From: Luzula sylvatica
Taxonomy: Eukaryota > Streptophyta > Magnoliopsida > Poales > Juncaceae
Assembly (NCBI GenBank): GCA_946800325.1
Contig: OX326956.1
Span: 71,683,087-71,747,086 of the forward strand
Direction of reading: 5' to 3'
Length of the DNA: 64,000 nt
The position numbers were made by a program, and so were the translations under genes. Below are positions 21,964 to 33,734 of the stretch, in pieces (position 1 is the stretch's first letter; each line of letters starts with the position of its first letter). The notes under the pieces were generated by a model. It made no database searches and was not told where the DNA came from. It worked only from the letters and a program-made list of their open reading frames with translations.

Positions 21964-22499
21964 CACGATCATCTTTTATTAAATTGATTTAATATATTAG
22001 ATGTACTAGTTTAGAGTTTTTAGGAATTACAAATTATATATGTAAGAATTCGATTGTATATGTGCAACATATTTTTTTCTCTTCAAATTTCTTGAAATCT
22101 TATTTCTTTTGAGATAAATCTGATTTGGGTTTGTTGAACACTAATCGTATCATGATTTTGTTAAAAATGAATTGCATACGATGCATTTCAGTCATATTTG
22201 AAAAGGTGCATACGATGCACCTAATTATAATTTCTTGAATGGATGCATGTGATGCAAGAAATTCAGATTTGATCTTTCAATGAAGATTGCATATGATGTA
22301 TAGAATTTTCAAAGGTATAAATTTTGTTGCCCATCCTTAATCGAAACGTATGTGTGTAGTTTCTAATTCAAACATATGTGATATAGCATGGCAAAATATG
22401 TGTTTTGATTTAATGTTCTGATTGTGTGTATGTTGTAAATTTAATTTATAGTGATCAATGAGTTGTCCAAATTGTAAATTTAATTTATTATGACGACCG

Positions 22500-22742
22500 G
22501 TGAGTTGTCCAAGTTGTAAAGTAGAATATGTTGTTAATTTATTTAAGAAGATGAAGGAGTTCATCGGCTCAACCATTCTCAAGATGAAGGAGTTCATCGA
22601 CACAATCAATCACATGATGAAGGAGTTCATCGCCACAACCGATCAAATGATGAAGAAGCTCATCGCCATAACCGATCACATGATGAAGGAATTCATTGAC
22701 ACATCCATTGATATAATGAATGAGTTCATTATAAGTAATTAA
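22500..22742 (+). CDS. Short ORF with 33-bp tandem repeats (80 aa), unknown
   Basis: The predicted protein starts MSCPSCKVEYVV and then holds six 11-residue units related to MKEFIDTINHM. This gives an amphipathic pattern with a Met, Phe and Ile every 11 residues, which could form a helix. An almost identical CPxCK phrase lies just upstream at about 22457, so the leader is also duplicated. The block-2 copy (55535-55726) keeps the repeat region open but has lost the MSCPSC start to a stop. The repeat length is a multiple of three, so the antisense frame (22781-22569) is also open, and coding status is unproven. It lies downstream of a PBS and may belong to the outer LTR element. Confidence 0.35.
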   Translation: MSCPSCKVEYVVNLFKKMKEFIGSTILKMKEFIDTINHMMKEFIATTDQMMKKLIAITDHMMKEFIDTSIDIMNEFIISN

Positions 22743-23339
22743 GCAGAGATCTTTATAGTAACTTATAAAGATCATGACCATGCTATATCATTTAATTATT
22801 CTGTGATGTGTGATGTGCTATGTTTTGATATCTGATAATTAGATTAGAAACCTCTCTACTAATTATTAATTTGAGAAAATGCCTCCCATATTCTGAAATT
22901 CTCGTGGCTATTATATCTCCCACATAGGTTCATACCAAAGTTGAGTGTGTGGCTAATATTATGAGCGGAATAAAATGCATTGATTAATGACCAACATAGG
23001 TTCATGTCAAAGCAGGGTGTGTTGGTAGATTAATGAAATGATATTTAGATATGGTTAGTACTTAACAAACTATTTTGGAAAAATTTGAAGTTAGGAATAA
23101 AGTTATGACTGCCATATTTGTGAAAATATCCAGTTAAGTTTTTGAACGAATATTAATTCTGAACTGTTTTGAAAATCTAATAACTAACTATTTAAATCTC
23201 CAAATAATTTGATATTGGTCTAGAATTGAAGTATGAAATCAGTAGTATACACTGGTGAATTTGGTATGATCTAAAATGGTCTAGATATTTTATAATTCAC
23301 ACACAAAGTTGGACAGATCAATGAATCACACAATATTAC
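22743..23339. other. Non-coding DNA between the repeat ORF and the satellite
   Basis: No gene is seen. ACATAGGTTCAT(A/G)(C/T)CAAAG occurs twice (about 22923 and 22984), a degenerate tandem duplication also present in block 2 (about 55907 and 55979). Confidence 0.5.
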
Positions 23340-26300
23340 AGAAAATTGAGTATTTTGTTCAATTTATACATCAATTTAGACATTTATTAGAAACAATGAT
23401 AATTGATATTTTTAACGTGTTCGACTTCACTTTTTGTATTTTTTGAACTTTTTATTTAAAAAAAAAAAATAGAAATTCACATGTGTTAGTCCTCCATTTT
23501 TGAGGTTTTTTGAGGAACACATGAAAATTAAGTTTTTTTTCTTTTTAGACATCAATTTTGACATTTATTAGAAAAATATGATAATTGATATTTTTAAAGG
23601 TGTTAGACTGCCCTTGTAGCATTTTTTCAAATTGTTTGAACAAAAATAATAGAAATTCGCATGTGTTAGTCTTTCATTTTGGAGTTTTATTAGGAAACAT
23701 GAAAATTAAGTATTTTGTTCATTTTAGGCATGAAATTTGGAATTTATTAGAAAAATCTGATAATTGATATTTTTTAAGGTGCTAGACTACAATTTTGGTA
23801 TTCATTTTAAATTTTGTAAACAAAAATAATAGAAATTCGCATGTGTTAGTCTTCGAGTTTGGAGTTCTTTTGAAGAAAACATGAAAATTAAGTATTTTCT
23901 TCGTTTTAGATATCAATTTTTACATTTATTAGTAAAATATGATAATTGATATTTTTGAAGGTGTTAGACTTCATTTTGTTTTTCAAATTGATTGAACAAA
24001 AAAAATAGAAATTTGCATGTGTTAGTCTTTCATTTTGGAGTTTTTTTTTGAGGAAAACGTGAAAATTAAGTATTTTGTTCATTTTAGACATGAATTTTAG
24101 AATTTATTTGAAAAATATGATAATTGATATTTTTGGAGGTGTTAGACTTCACTTTTGGCAATCTTTTGACCTTTTTAAAACAAAACGAATAGAAATTCGC
24201 ATGTCTTCAATTTTGGAGTTTTTTTTTAAGGAAAACATGAAAATTAAGTATTTTGTTCGTTTTAGACATCAATTTTGACATTTATTAGAAAAATATGATA
24301 ATTAATATTTTTGATGGTGTTCGATTTCTATTTTTGTAGTTTTTTCAAATTGTTTGGAAAAAAATTGAAATTCCCATGTGTTAGTCTTTCATTTTGGAGT
24401 TATCATAGGAAATCCTGAAAATTAATTATTTTGTCCATTTTAGACATGAATTTTGGAATTTATTAGAAAAATGTGATAATTGATTTGTTTAAGGTGTTAG
24501 ACTTCACTTTGGGCATTCTTTCCTATTTTTTTAAACAAAAAAAATTGAAATTTTCTTGTGTTAGTCTTTAATTTTGGAGTTTTATGGAAGAAAACATGAA
24601 AATTTAGTATTTTCTTCGTTTTAGACATCAATTTTGACATTTAATAGAAAAATATGATAATTGATATTTTTAAGGTGTTAGACTACAATTTTGGCATTCT
24701 TTTTAAATTTTGTAAACAAATATAATAGAAATTCGCATGTGTTAGTCTTCGATTTTGGAGTTTTTGAGTAAAACATGAAAATTAAGTATTTTGTTTATTT
24801 TAGACATTAATTTTGACATTTATAAGAGAAGAATGATAATTGATATTTTTTAAGGTGTTAGACTTCAATTTTTGCATTTTTTTCAATTTTTTGTTAAACA
24901 AAAAATTTAAATTTTGCATTGTTAATTCTTCAATTTTGGAGTTCTTTTGAAGAAAACATGAAAATTAAGTATTTTCTTCGTTTTAGACATCAATTTTGAC
25001 ATTTATTAGAAAAATATGATAATTGATATTTTTGAAGGTGTTACACTCCACTTTTTTAAACAAAAACAATATAAATTCACATGTGTTAGTCTTCTATTTT
25101 GGAGTTTTTTTGATGAAAACATGAAAATTATGTATTTTGTTCGTTTTAGACATCAATTTTGACATTTGTTAGAAAAATATGATAATTAATATTTTTGAAG
25201 GTATTAAACTCCACTTTTTGTATTTTTTTTCAAATTGTCCCAACAACAAAAAAAATAGAAATTCGCATGTGTTAGTCTTTCATTTTGGATGTTTTTTTAG
25301 GAAAACATGAAAATTATGTATTTTGTTCGTTTTAGACCTGAATTTTGGAATTTATTAGAAAACAATGATAATTCATATTTTTGAAGGTGTTAGACTTCAC
25401 TTTTGTCAGTCTTTTCACCTTTTTTAATCAAAATGAATAGAAATTCGCATGTGTTAGTCTTCAATTTTGGAGTTCTTTTGAGGAAAACTTGAAAATTAAG
25501 TATTTTGTTCATTTTAGACATCAATTTTTACATTTACTAGAAAAATATGATTATTAATATTTTTGAAGGTGTTAAACTCAACTTTTTGTATTTTTTTCAA
25601 ATTGTTCAACAAAAAAATAGAAATCCGCATGTGTTCGTCTTTAATTTTTAGTTTTTTTGAGGAAAACATGAAAATTATGTATTTTGTTCGTTTCGGACAT
25701 GAATTTTGGAATTTATTAGAAAACAATTATAATTGATATTTTTGAAGGTGGACTTCACTTTTTTCATTCTTTTCACCTTTTTTAAACAAAAAGAATATAA
25801 ATTCGCATGTGTTAGTGTTCAATTTTGGAGTTCTTTTGAGGTAAACATGAAAATTAATTATTTTGTTCCTTTTAGACATCAATTTTGACATTTATTAGAA
25901 AAATATCATAATTAATATTTTTGAAGAAGTTAGACTTCACTTTTGGCATTCTTTTCACCATTTTTAAACAAAAAGAATAGAAATTCGCATGTGTTAGTCT
26001 ACAATTTTTGAGTTCTTTAGAGGAAAACATGAAAATTAAGTATTTTGTTCATTTTAGACATCAATTTTGACATTTATTAGAAAAATATCATAATTAATAT
26101 TTTTGAAGGTGTTAGACTTCACTTTTGACATTCTTTTCAGCTTTTTTAAACAAAAAGAATATAAATTCGCATGTGTTAGTCTGCTATTTTGGAGTTCTTT
26201 TGATGAAAACATGAAAATTAAGTATTTTGTTCGTTTTAGACATCAATTTTGACATTTATTAGAAAAATATGATAATTAATATTTTTGAAGGTGTTAAACT

Positions 26301-26610
26301 CCAATTTTTGTATTTTTTTCAAATTGTTCAACATAAAAATAGATATTCTCATGTGTTAGTCTTTCATTTTGGAGTTTTTTTAGAAAAAGATGAAAATATG
26401 TATTTTCTTCGTTTTAGACAAGAATTTTGGAATTTATTAGACAACAAGTATAATTGATATTCTTGAAGGTGTCAGACTTAACTTTTGTCATTCTTTTCAC
26501 CTTTTTTAAACAAAAAAAATAGAAATTCGCATATGTTAGTCTTCAATTTTGGAGTTCTTTTGAGGAAAACATGAAAATTAAGTATTTTATTCATTTTAGA
26601 AATCAATTTT
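23340..26610. repeat. About 181-bp satellite array, block 1 (about 18 monomers)
   Basis: Monomers recur head to tail. Each carries ATGATAATTGATATTTTTGA, then GGTGTTAGACTTCACTTTT, then AATTCGCATGTGTTAGTCTT, then AAAACATGAAAATTAAGTA, then TTTTAGACATCAATTTTGAC. Spacing between successive ATGATAATT words is about 176-184 bp. At least two monomer classes alternate: AGACTTCAC with CATCAATTTTGACA, and AAACTCCAC with CATGAATTTTGGAA. The array stops in mid-monomer at 26610 against LINE sequence. Short frames within it are by-products. Confidence 0.95.
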
Positions 26611-28325
26611 ACTGTGCCAGTAGTTAACTGCATCTCCTCTCCCCTCTTCAAATTCCACATTTTCATAAAAATCATCCAACAAGCTTTTTACACTTTTCCA
26701 GAAATAGGAGTCCTTTTTATTTTAATTTTCTAAATCATCGCCTTTTATATTACTCATTAATACTGTCCAATTGAACTCCTTTTTCCCATGGAGCCTGTAG
26801 AACTTCCACACTCATTTTAGAAGCAATGCACTGTTGAATTTCTTTAAATCAATAACCCCTAATCCCCCTTTGTCTTTGGGCTTGATAACCTTGTCCCATT
26901 TCACCAAATTGTATCCCTTTTCTTTTAGCCCTTTCCACAGGAAATTCCTCCTGATTTTATCTATTTCTTCTATTATCCATTTAGGGAATTTGAATACTGA
27001 GAAGAGATAGAACACTGGAATAGTTGACAATATTGAGTTTATCAATGTCAACCTCCCACCTATGGTTAACATAGATCCTTTCCAACTACTAAGTTTTTTC
27101 CTTATTTTCTCAATTAGGGTTTTATAAAATTCCTTATTAGGCTTCTTAAAATTCAGAGGCAATCCTAAATATGTGAAAGGCAAACTCCCAATAGGACAAC
27201 CTAGTTCCTTAGAGATTTCTCTGATATCCTCTCTCATCTCTCCTATCCCCACAATCTCAGATTTTTCATAATTGATCACTAGACCAGAAATTTTCCCAAA
27301 AATATCCAAAATACCCTTCAATCTTCTGACCTGCTCCAGTTCAGGTTTGATCAAATATAGAGAATCATCCGCGTAGTGTAGAGATATGCAGATTTTCTCT
27401 AATGGTTTTTCTAAGATTCCTTCTCTACTCATTTTCTCCACAATTTTTGCTAATGTGTCAATCACCATTATGAATAAGTGTGGAGACAAAGGATCTCCTT
27501 GTCTCACACCTCTGTTCAGATTAATTGATTTTCCAGGAATTCTATTTACTAAAATCTTGGTGTTTCCTTTTAATACACAACATTTTATCCTTCCCAGCCA
27601 GAAATTACAGAAGCCCCTTGCTTTCATTACTTCAATCAAAAATTCCCAAGAAACCAAATCAAAAGCTTTCCTAATATCAGCTTTGAATACCAATAGAGGT
27701 GATTTGGTTTCATTTGCTTTATGCAAGGCTTCTCTTGCATAGATGAAACAATCACTTAACTCCCTCCCCTCAATAAATCCAGACTGATTTGCTTGTATCA
27801 ATTCATCTATTCTCCTTTTCAATCTATTTGCCATAATCTTTGAATAGATCTTTTGTACACTGCTAATTAAAGAAATTGGTCTGAAATCTTTAGCTTGATT
27901 TGCACCATCTTTCTTTGGAATAAGTATCAGATAGGATGCTTCAAAATACCCTAGTCCATTAAGAGTTTCCTTGCTATTAAAAATCTTAAGCAATTCCTCC
28001 TTTATTAATGGCAACACTGCTTTGAAAAACTCATCTGTGAATCCATCTGGACCAGGAGTTTTATTGGCTTTCCATTTTTCAATTACCCCCTCAAGTTCTT
28101 CTATTTTAAAATCTCCATCCAATCCAGACAATCAATCTGATCCCCTTCAAAGATTTTATTTAAATCCAGATAATCCTTGATATTAGTCTTCTCTCCTTTC
28201 TTTCCCATTAAATTTTTGAAGAAACCAAACAAAATTTCAGCTTTCTTCTTATGATCATTAAAAACTCATGATTCATCCTTTAATGATGGGATTAAAGACT
28301 TTGCTTTTCTTAAGGTGGTTTTGCC
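26611..28325 (-). pseudogene. Degenerate L1-type LINE ORF2 (RT) lacking its 3' end
   Basis: A minus-strand frame of 439 codons (28131-26812) carries the reverse transcriptase: KANKTPGPDGF, FRPISLISSVQKIYSKIMAN, QSGFIEGRELSDC, FKADIRKAFDLVSW, GVRQGDPLSPHLF, HYADDSLYL and GGRLTLINSI. Upstream homology continues to about 28325 in another frame (HKKKAEILFGFF, LRKAKSLIPSLKDE), showing a frameshift near 28120 and a stop near 28266. Downstream, LINE-like sequence continues past the stop at 26812 as WKFYRLHGKKEFNW and DSYFWKSVKSLL, with another stop. It is then cut at 26611 by satellite DNA, before any zf-RVT domain or tail. Losing the 3' end is not expected from normal LINE insertion and points to a later rearrangement. 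Confidence 0.9.
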
Positions 28326-28694
28326 ACTTATGGGTGCTGGAATTGATGATGGATTTGAAACGGGAAAGGTGCTTCTAAGGTGTTTGACGAAATGCTCATG
28401 TGGTTCTCTGTGATCCCATTTATTGTTTTCAGCTAGTATGATATAACTTACAATGGAGAAAGGATATACTTGTTAGAGGATTTCTAGCTACCCACACTTT
28501 CAAATGAAGAATAATGAGAATTCAAATTTCTTTTGAAAAAAATAAGAAGTAAAAATTCAAAAAAAAATTCAAACGTGAAACAATTATTTTTTGAAATTTC
28601 AAAGAAAATACAATTAAATTCGAATTTTGAAGCTAAATAGGAAGTATAATTAATTTTTCAAACACGGTTAGCACCATAATCATAAACAAAACAC
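28326..28694. other. Unassigned AT-rich stretch
   Basis: I see no supported feature. Short phrases on the plus strand near 28370-28410 look like a pentatricopeptide motif, but only across a frame change. Confidence 0.4.
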
Positions 28695-28697
28695 TAA

Positions 28698-29563
28698 GGG
28701 GGCGTTTGGTTGGAGCTTTAGAATGAGAATGCCTTGGCATACTCCATCATGGATTCCATTCCCATGTTTGATTTGCACGACAGGTAATAAAGTAAGGTAA
28801 TACTCTATTCCCTAGGGGATATTTGATGGGAATAGGATTATCACCAAAATTGGTGGCTTTTCTCTATTCCCATGAGAAAAGAATAACATGTTACATCATA
28901 TTGCGCTTATAAAAATAACATATTTATACTGATATGTTGTTATAAAAAATATTTAGAATAAATTAAAAAATACAACAAAATAAATCATTGCAATTGTAAA
29001 ATAAATAATTCGTCAAAATACAAAATAACCAAATTAGTTTAATTAATATTTCTTAAATTTCTCCATTGATTAAATTTTTGTTCGGCTAGAGTATCCCTCC
29101 AATGTGTCCACTCGTCACTTGTTTCGATGTGTCTAATTCGATTATTCTCTATCTCATCCGCCAACTGAGATAATATTCTATATCTCATCCGCCGATTAAT
29201 AAATATGCATTTTGGGTGCTTGGTAGTTGGAAGTAGTAGTGTTTTGAGTAATTAATTTTATAATAATATGTTGCTTGATTTATAATATTTTGTTGACAAT
29301 AGATTATTATTTTTATAATTGGAATTATTTTTTTTTGGATGAATTATTTATTTTATAACAGAAATTTAGTATAAATATGTTAGTTTTGTAAATATAGAAT
29401 GTTTAAAACTTTTATATTTGTGATGAAATAACATGCCATGGAATAAATAATGTTCTAACCAAACATAATAATTGAGTATGACAGGGAATAATATGCCTTG
29501 GCATTGAATTCCTTGACATACTTTATGCCAAGGCATTCTTCAAAGCTCCAACCAAACACCCAC
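28698..29563. mobile_element. PIF/Harbinger-like element, 866 bp
   Basis: Termini GGGGGCGTTTGGTTGGAGCT and AGCTCCAACCAAACACCCAC are inverted repeats, extended by CTTTAGAATG...GCCTTGGCAT on the left and ATGCCAAGGCATTCTTCAA on the right. The flanks are the 3-bp duplication TAA (28695-28697, 29564-29566), typical of PIF/Harbinger. On the minus strand near 29160-29055 a short stretch reads RHIETSDEWTHWRDTLAE, like the C-terminus of a Harbinger-type nuclease. The copy is therefore a deletion derivative of a coding element rather than a minimal MITE. Confidence 0.85.
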
Positions 29564-29566
29564 TAA

Positions 29567-30560
29567 TAGTTTTCTCCAACATCCCAAGAAAGGTTTTCAA
29601 ATGAATATTGAAAACTTTAAATGCTTAGCGTGACAAAAATATGGAAGCTAGATTTTGAACATCGTTTTTTGTTATAGATGACTTATTCACATATATAAAA
29701 TGAAACCATGCAATCGATATTTATATTATGCAAACCAGTAAAAAACACAAACGAACATCATGCCAACAACATGAAATATCATGCAAATACCATGAACTAT
29801 CAACCAAATATCATAAATGTAAACATTAACAAGGATAAAAAAAAATTCATTTTTTATTCACTGAGATTATATAAGGAAGTTGAATAAAATAGCCCAATCC
29901 ATAACTTAGAAATTTATTTCTGTACATCAGCATTTTTCTCAAGGCCTCCAACAAAATCCCTATTGACAAGCTGATAAGTGATCAGGACATAACAACCATT
30001 TAACCAGCCTCGTCTTTTTTCTCTTTGCCAGATAAGGACCAAATACCCACCTAATATACCGTATTTTCTAACTTTAAAAATACTCAAAAAATAAAAAAAA
30101 TTTGTTTAATGTTTGTGAGGGTTAAGGGCTAGTATGATTGACCTCCTTAAACAAAACAGGTCACCCAATTTTGTATTGTTGGTTAGCTAGCTCAGTGAGA
30201 TTTCTCAATAATAATTATATTTATTGTCAAGACTCGTGCATATCCAAAGAACAAATCCCCTAAAAACATCATTAGAATATGGTCATAGAATAAATTCTCA
30301 CATCCGAATTCCGAAGCCCATAATATCAAATATCAAGCCTACTTAATCAAACATTATTTGCTTGTTGGGTTTTTTAATTTGAAATTAAGATAATTAGTGA
30401 TTGGAATTAATTACGAGTATAGTTAGTGGTTTTAGAATGAATGGCTAAGAACGATTATGCTGTTTTGAATTTGTTATTTTTTATTTCTATCAAATTTTCT
30501 TGTAAATCATCCTTAAGCAAGTTAATTCATTAAATAATATATTCAAACTTGTCTTCTATG

Positions 30561-30624
<64 letters not shown>

Positions 30625-31914
30625 CTGAAGTCTGAATTCATGAATTTTACATGATATCACGAGTAAAAATAAGCAAACTCATAATTAGATCTTAATATTA
30701 TTATTATTATCTTTTCATAATTCAATTTTTTTTTATTTCAAAGTCGTAAATACTTTTCTTTTTTTTTCCCACTTTTCACATTAGTCCCTCAAAATTCGAA
30801 ATCACCATCACTCCCAAAATTTTGAGAGATGACATTCTATGATCCCTGCACGTTACTGCGAGTATATGTAATATGTGTGCTAACAAGTTTTCTAAGATTT
30901 TGGTATTATCTTTAATATTCTTTGTGCTCTTTCTTCATTTTGCTATTACTTATTCATTTACTTACGTACTCAATATTTTAATTGTTTTTTACAGGTAGAT
31001 AATGAATATATTTGCATAGCACAAACTTGATAAGATATAAATTTCTGAGTATTAAAAGAGGAGGAGGAGGAGAGATACATAGAGGGTTTATTCATTATCA
31101 TTAGCTTCAACTTTCCAATCATGCGGTTTACACACAGGGTTTATGAACTGATGAAGCTTTTTAAAGGTGAAGAGTTATTCTTTATTTTTAATTCTTCCAC
31201 TTAACTTTTTAGATTTTGATTGGCGTATTGTTTGATTTGAATTGATCTAGAAAATTAGGGGGGTTAATTTTGGGTTTTAAATATTGATTTAATGTTCGAT
31301 TTGGGTGAATAAGCAACTATTTTTAACGGATGAGTGAAATTTTAATGTTCAATTTGAATTGATCTCACTGATATGGTCCAGAAATGACAACCTAAGTTAG
31401 ACACGACCCAATGTTGATTCATTTTACATTTTATTGTGCCAATTCTCTCAATTGAGTACAGACTCACATAGATATGTCTTTGCGGAGTATAGTTGAAACA
31501 TCAATACTCTTTTCTCAATGTAGATATGAGCTTTAAATTTCGAGCTAGAATATTCAATTTGATTCATCTATCTTAAAATCACATCGAGCAATATGAGAAA
31601 GATCACAACAATAATGCGAAGTGCAACTCACTTGTCTTTTAAAATAAATGCAACTTCCATTTTGTTATGAATTGGTGTGTATTTCAAGTTTATACGAAAA
31701 ATAACTAACCTCAGAAGTTAATTTAGAAAGTAACATAAACGGAGTCTGGGATCCGCCAATATTCAATTAAACTTTTTTTTTTGTTGTTGTTGCAAAAAAA
31801 CCATTAGACATATATATATTGACACATTACATATAATTTTCGTACAAAATCACATGTCGAGAAAATAGACGGCTTTTAACATTTTAAGCCTGTAACACTT
31901 AATTCTATAAGTTA
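29567..31914. other. Gene-free AT-rich DNA with a (CT)n tract
   Basis: No convincing frame on either strand. A CT microsatellite occupies about 30563-30621 and a (GGA)n tract lies near 31060. On the minus strand near 30010-29930 a short phrase ending in a stop (RDFVGGLEKNADVQK) could be the end of a host exon, but nothing adjoining supports it. Confidence 0.5.
30563..30621. repeat. (CT)n microsatellite
   Basis: About 29 uninterrupted CT units. Confidence 0.97.
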
Positions 31915-32964
31915 CTACATAAACTCAAATACAAGAAAAATTCTTCGAAATAAATTTTCTTCACAATTTTCTTCATAGATATGACATCGATAAACAATGC
32001 TTAAACCTCGATTTCTTGAAGACTCTAACGGGACAATAATTGTGAATCGAGGAAAAATTTCTTGATCAAATTTTGTGTAGGAAACGAAAGTAAATCGGTT
32101 AAAACGAATGAAACGGTGAGAACGAATCTTTCTCACATTCTCGGTCACTCTTGAATATCTAAAACGGACCAAATTTGTTCGATCATTCTTGTCCAATCTC
32201 TCCTCTCGGGGTACACATCGGTGGGTTTTAAACAAATGAGTGATCGGTGTTGGGTGATGGGGAGGAGGAGATGGAGATGGCGGAGGGGTGAAAGGGTGAT
32301 GCGAGGCAGGGGAGTCTTGATGTATGATGGGTTCGGAGCCGTTTGGGTTGAAGGATCCGATAACTTCAGTGAACCGGACCCGTATAATGGACCAATGCCA
32401 ACCATAAGCCACGTGTATGCAAAAAGGGATAGTGGAGAGCGAAGGTACCCGCACATTACACCTGATAACGGTCCGGTCATTGACATCCAAATTGGACCGG
32501 TCAATCGATATGAGGGTACCAAACGTTGCTATTGTTTGGTGTACGTAGTCAGCATGCCAAAAGTGGAGTGGAAAATCGTATAGCTCGATCACGACATTCC
32601 AAAGAATATCAAAAGAACGCGTCGGTAGTGCTTGAGTCCAGGTCTGAGGCGAGACATGGTGGTTATCTTCCCAAAAGAGATAGTCGTCGAGAATGGTGGG
32701 AATGGAGATGAGAGGAGGCGGCTTGAAAATAATCGAGTTGTTGGCGACCCGGTAGAAAAGTGACCCGACTCCAAGATCTCCATATTTCGTAATGACGGCT
32801 TCACGCAGTGAATCGAGAGATAGCGTTTGAGCGTTCTCAATCCCGATTAGGACAATCGAGGCCTCAAGATCCTTTCTCAACGATTGCGGTGTCCCCTTCC
32901 AAAAAGAAACAAGAGAGAGCCGAATAAGGCGAGACTGTTCGTGCCATGAACTCCTCCATTGCAA
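31915..32964 (-). CDS. 349-aa orphan protein with DUF4283-like region
   Basis: The frame is open and less AT-rich than its surroundings. Residues of about 100-205 fit the pattern of DUF4283, found in plant LINE ORF1 and related proteins: FDILWNVVIELYDFPLHFW, VHQTIATFGTLISID, RSNLDVNDRTVIRCNVRVPS and GWHWSIIRVRF. A Pro/Ser/His-rich spacer (about 220-245) and a basic Arg/Phe-rich C-terminus follow. No CCHC knuckle is visible. Homology-like sequence continues upstream of the ATG without a stop for about 30 codons (DFITDNTNLFQFNPIKF), so the true start may lie farther out or the 5' end may be lost. No LINE ORF2 of matching orientation follows. It may be an orphaned retroelement ORF1, a domesticated derivative or a pseudogene; I cannot tell which. 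Confidence 0.45.
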   Translation of the reverse strand: MQWRSSWHEQSRLIRLSLVSFWKGTPQSLRKDLEASIVLIGIENAQTLSLDSLREAVITKYGDLGVGSLFYRVANNSIIFKPPPLISIPTILDDYLFWEDNHHVSPQTWTQALPTRSFDILWNVVIELYDFPLHFWHADYVHQTIATFGTLISIDRSNLDVNDRTVIRCNVRVPSLSTIPFCIHVAYGWHWSIIRVRFTEVIGSFNPNGSEPIIHQDSPASHHPFTPPPSPSPPPHHPTPITHLFKTHRCVPREERLDKNDRTNLVRFRYSRVTENVRKIRSHRFIRFNRFTFVSYTKFDQEIFPRFTIIVPLESSRNRGLSIVYRCHIYEENCEENLFRRIFLVFEFM

Positions 32965-33299
32965 TACAAAACTTAATCGGGTTAAATTGGAACAAATTGG
33001 TATTGTCGGTGATGAAATCAGACAATTGAGGTCAAAGGATAACCTGCCGTGTCGATTTTATGAAGGATCATCGGAGAAAACAGGGAGAAAACGCACAAGG
33101 CACTGTCACGAGACTGTTATTGTCCAGAGGGAAGGGAAGTCAGGAGGAACCGATGTCGATCTGCACCGGTCAGATGTTCGCCCGCCCCCTGACGGCCCGA
33201 AGGCCCTAGTAGCGAAGGAGATCGTCGGTTCCGACGATTGATGTGGTGAGGAAGCTAGGGTTTCTTGAGTTTCTTGAGGGAGGAGAAAAAACCGTCTTA

Positions 33300-33714
33300 G
33301 GGTGTGCACACCGAGTTTTTTTGAAGGGGAGGGGAATGGAGGGGAAGGAAATGAATGGGAAGGAAAGAAAAAAAATTTCTCTTGCTCCCGAGTTTTAAAA
33401 TAATTAATGAAGGAGAAAGGAGGGAAAAAAATAACATCATGAAAAAATGACAATTTTATCCTTTAAATCATTACTAACTATAAAATGAAATTAGGGGTAT
33501 TTTGGATATTATAATGTTATAATATTTTTTACCCTCCATTACCCCCCAAATTTGGAGAGAGAAATAATTGATCTCTTTTGTATATAGAGGAGAAATAATT
33601 TTCCTTCCATTCTCTTTCCCCCTCGTCATAAAAATACTTGGGAGCAAGTTAAAAATTAACCTTCCCCTCCATTCTCATCCCCTCCCTCCCATTCCCTCTC
33701 ATTCGAGCACATCC
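33300..33714. mobile_element. Tourist/PIF-Harbinger-like MITE, 415 bp
   Basis: The left end GGGTGTGCACACCGAG and the right end CGAGCACATCC are inverted, followed inward by GGGGAGGGGAATGGAGGGG and its complement CCCCTCCATTCTCATCCCC. TTA flanks both sides (33297-33299, 33715-33717). The whole element can fold on itself. It lies just upstream of the DUF4283-like ORF. No coding capacity. Confidence 0.8.
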
Positions 33715-33734
33715 TTAGTATTTGCTGCTAATAC

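Larger units (their letters stand above)
5412..26610. repeat. Segmental duplication, block 1
   Basis: This is colinear with 36106-64000. Similarity starts at TTATTAATACC in both blocks (5412 and about 36106) and continues through shared non-coding DNA, a head-on copia pair, a TIR element, the cysteine protease gene, a nested solo LTR, a 33-bp-repeat ORF and a satellite array. Block-specific insertions interrupt it: the hAT-like element at 6541, the LINE at 7579 and the hAT-like element at 13534. The two blocks are in direct orientation. Outside insertions they differ by scattered substitutions and small indels. Confidence 0.95.

Noticed and set aside
23585..26675. Many 60-80 codon frames in the satellite (also 56320-61568)
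   Set aside because: They repeat with the monomer period and carry frameshifts between monomers. They are by-products of repeat sequence.
28340..28430. Pentatricopeptide-repeat-like phrase (SKVFDEM)
   Set aside because: It is too short, needs a frame change and a stop lies just before it. It could be chance similarity.
32145..32711. Overlapping frames of 61-125 codons at the DUF4283-like ORF
   Set aside because: They overlap the longer 349-aa frame, which has the better domain evidence.
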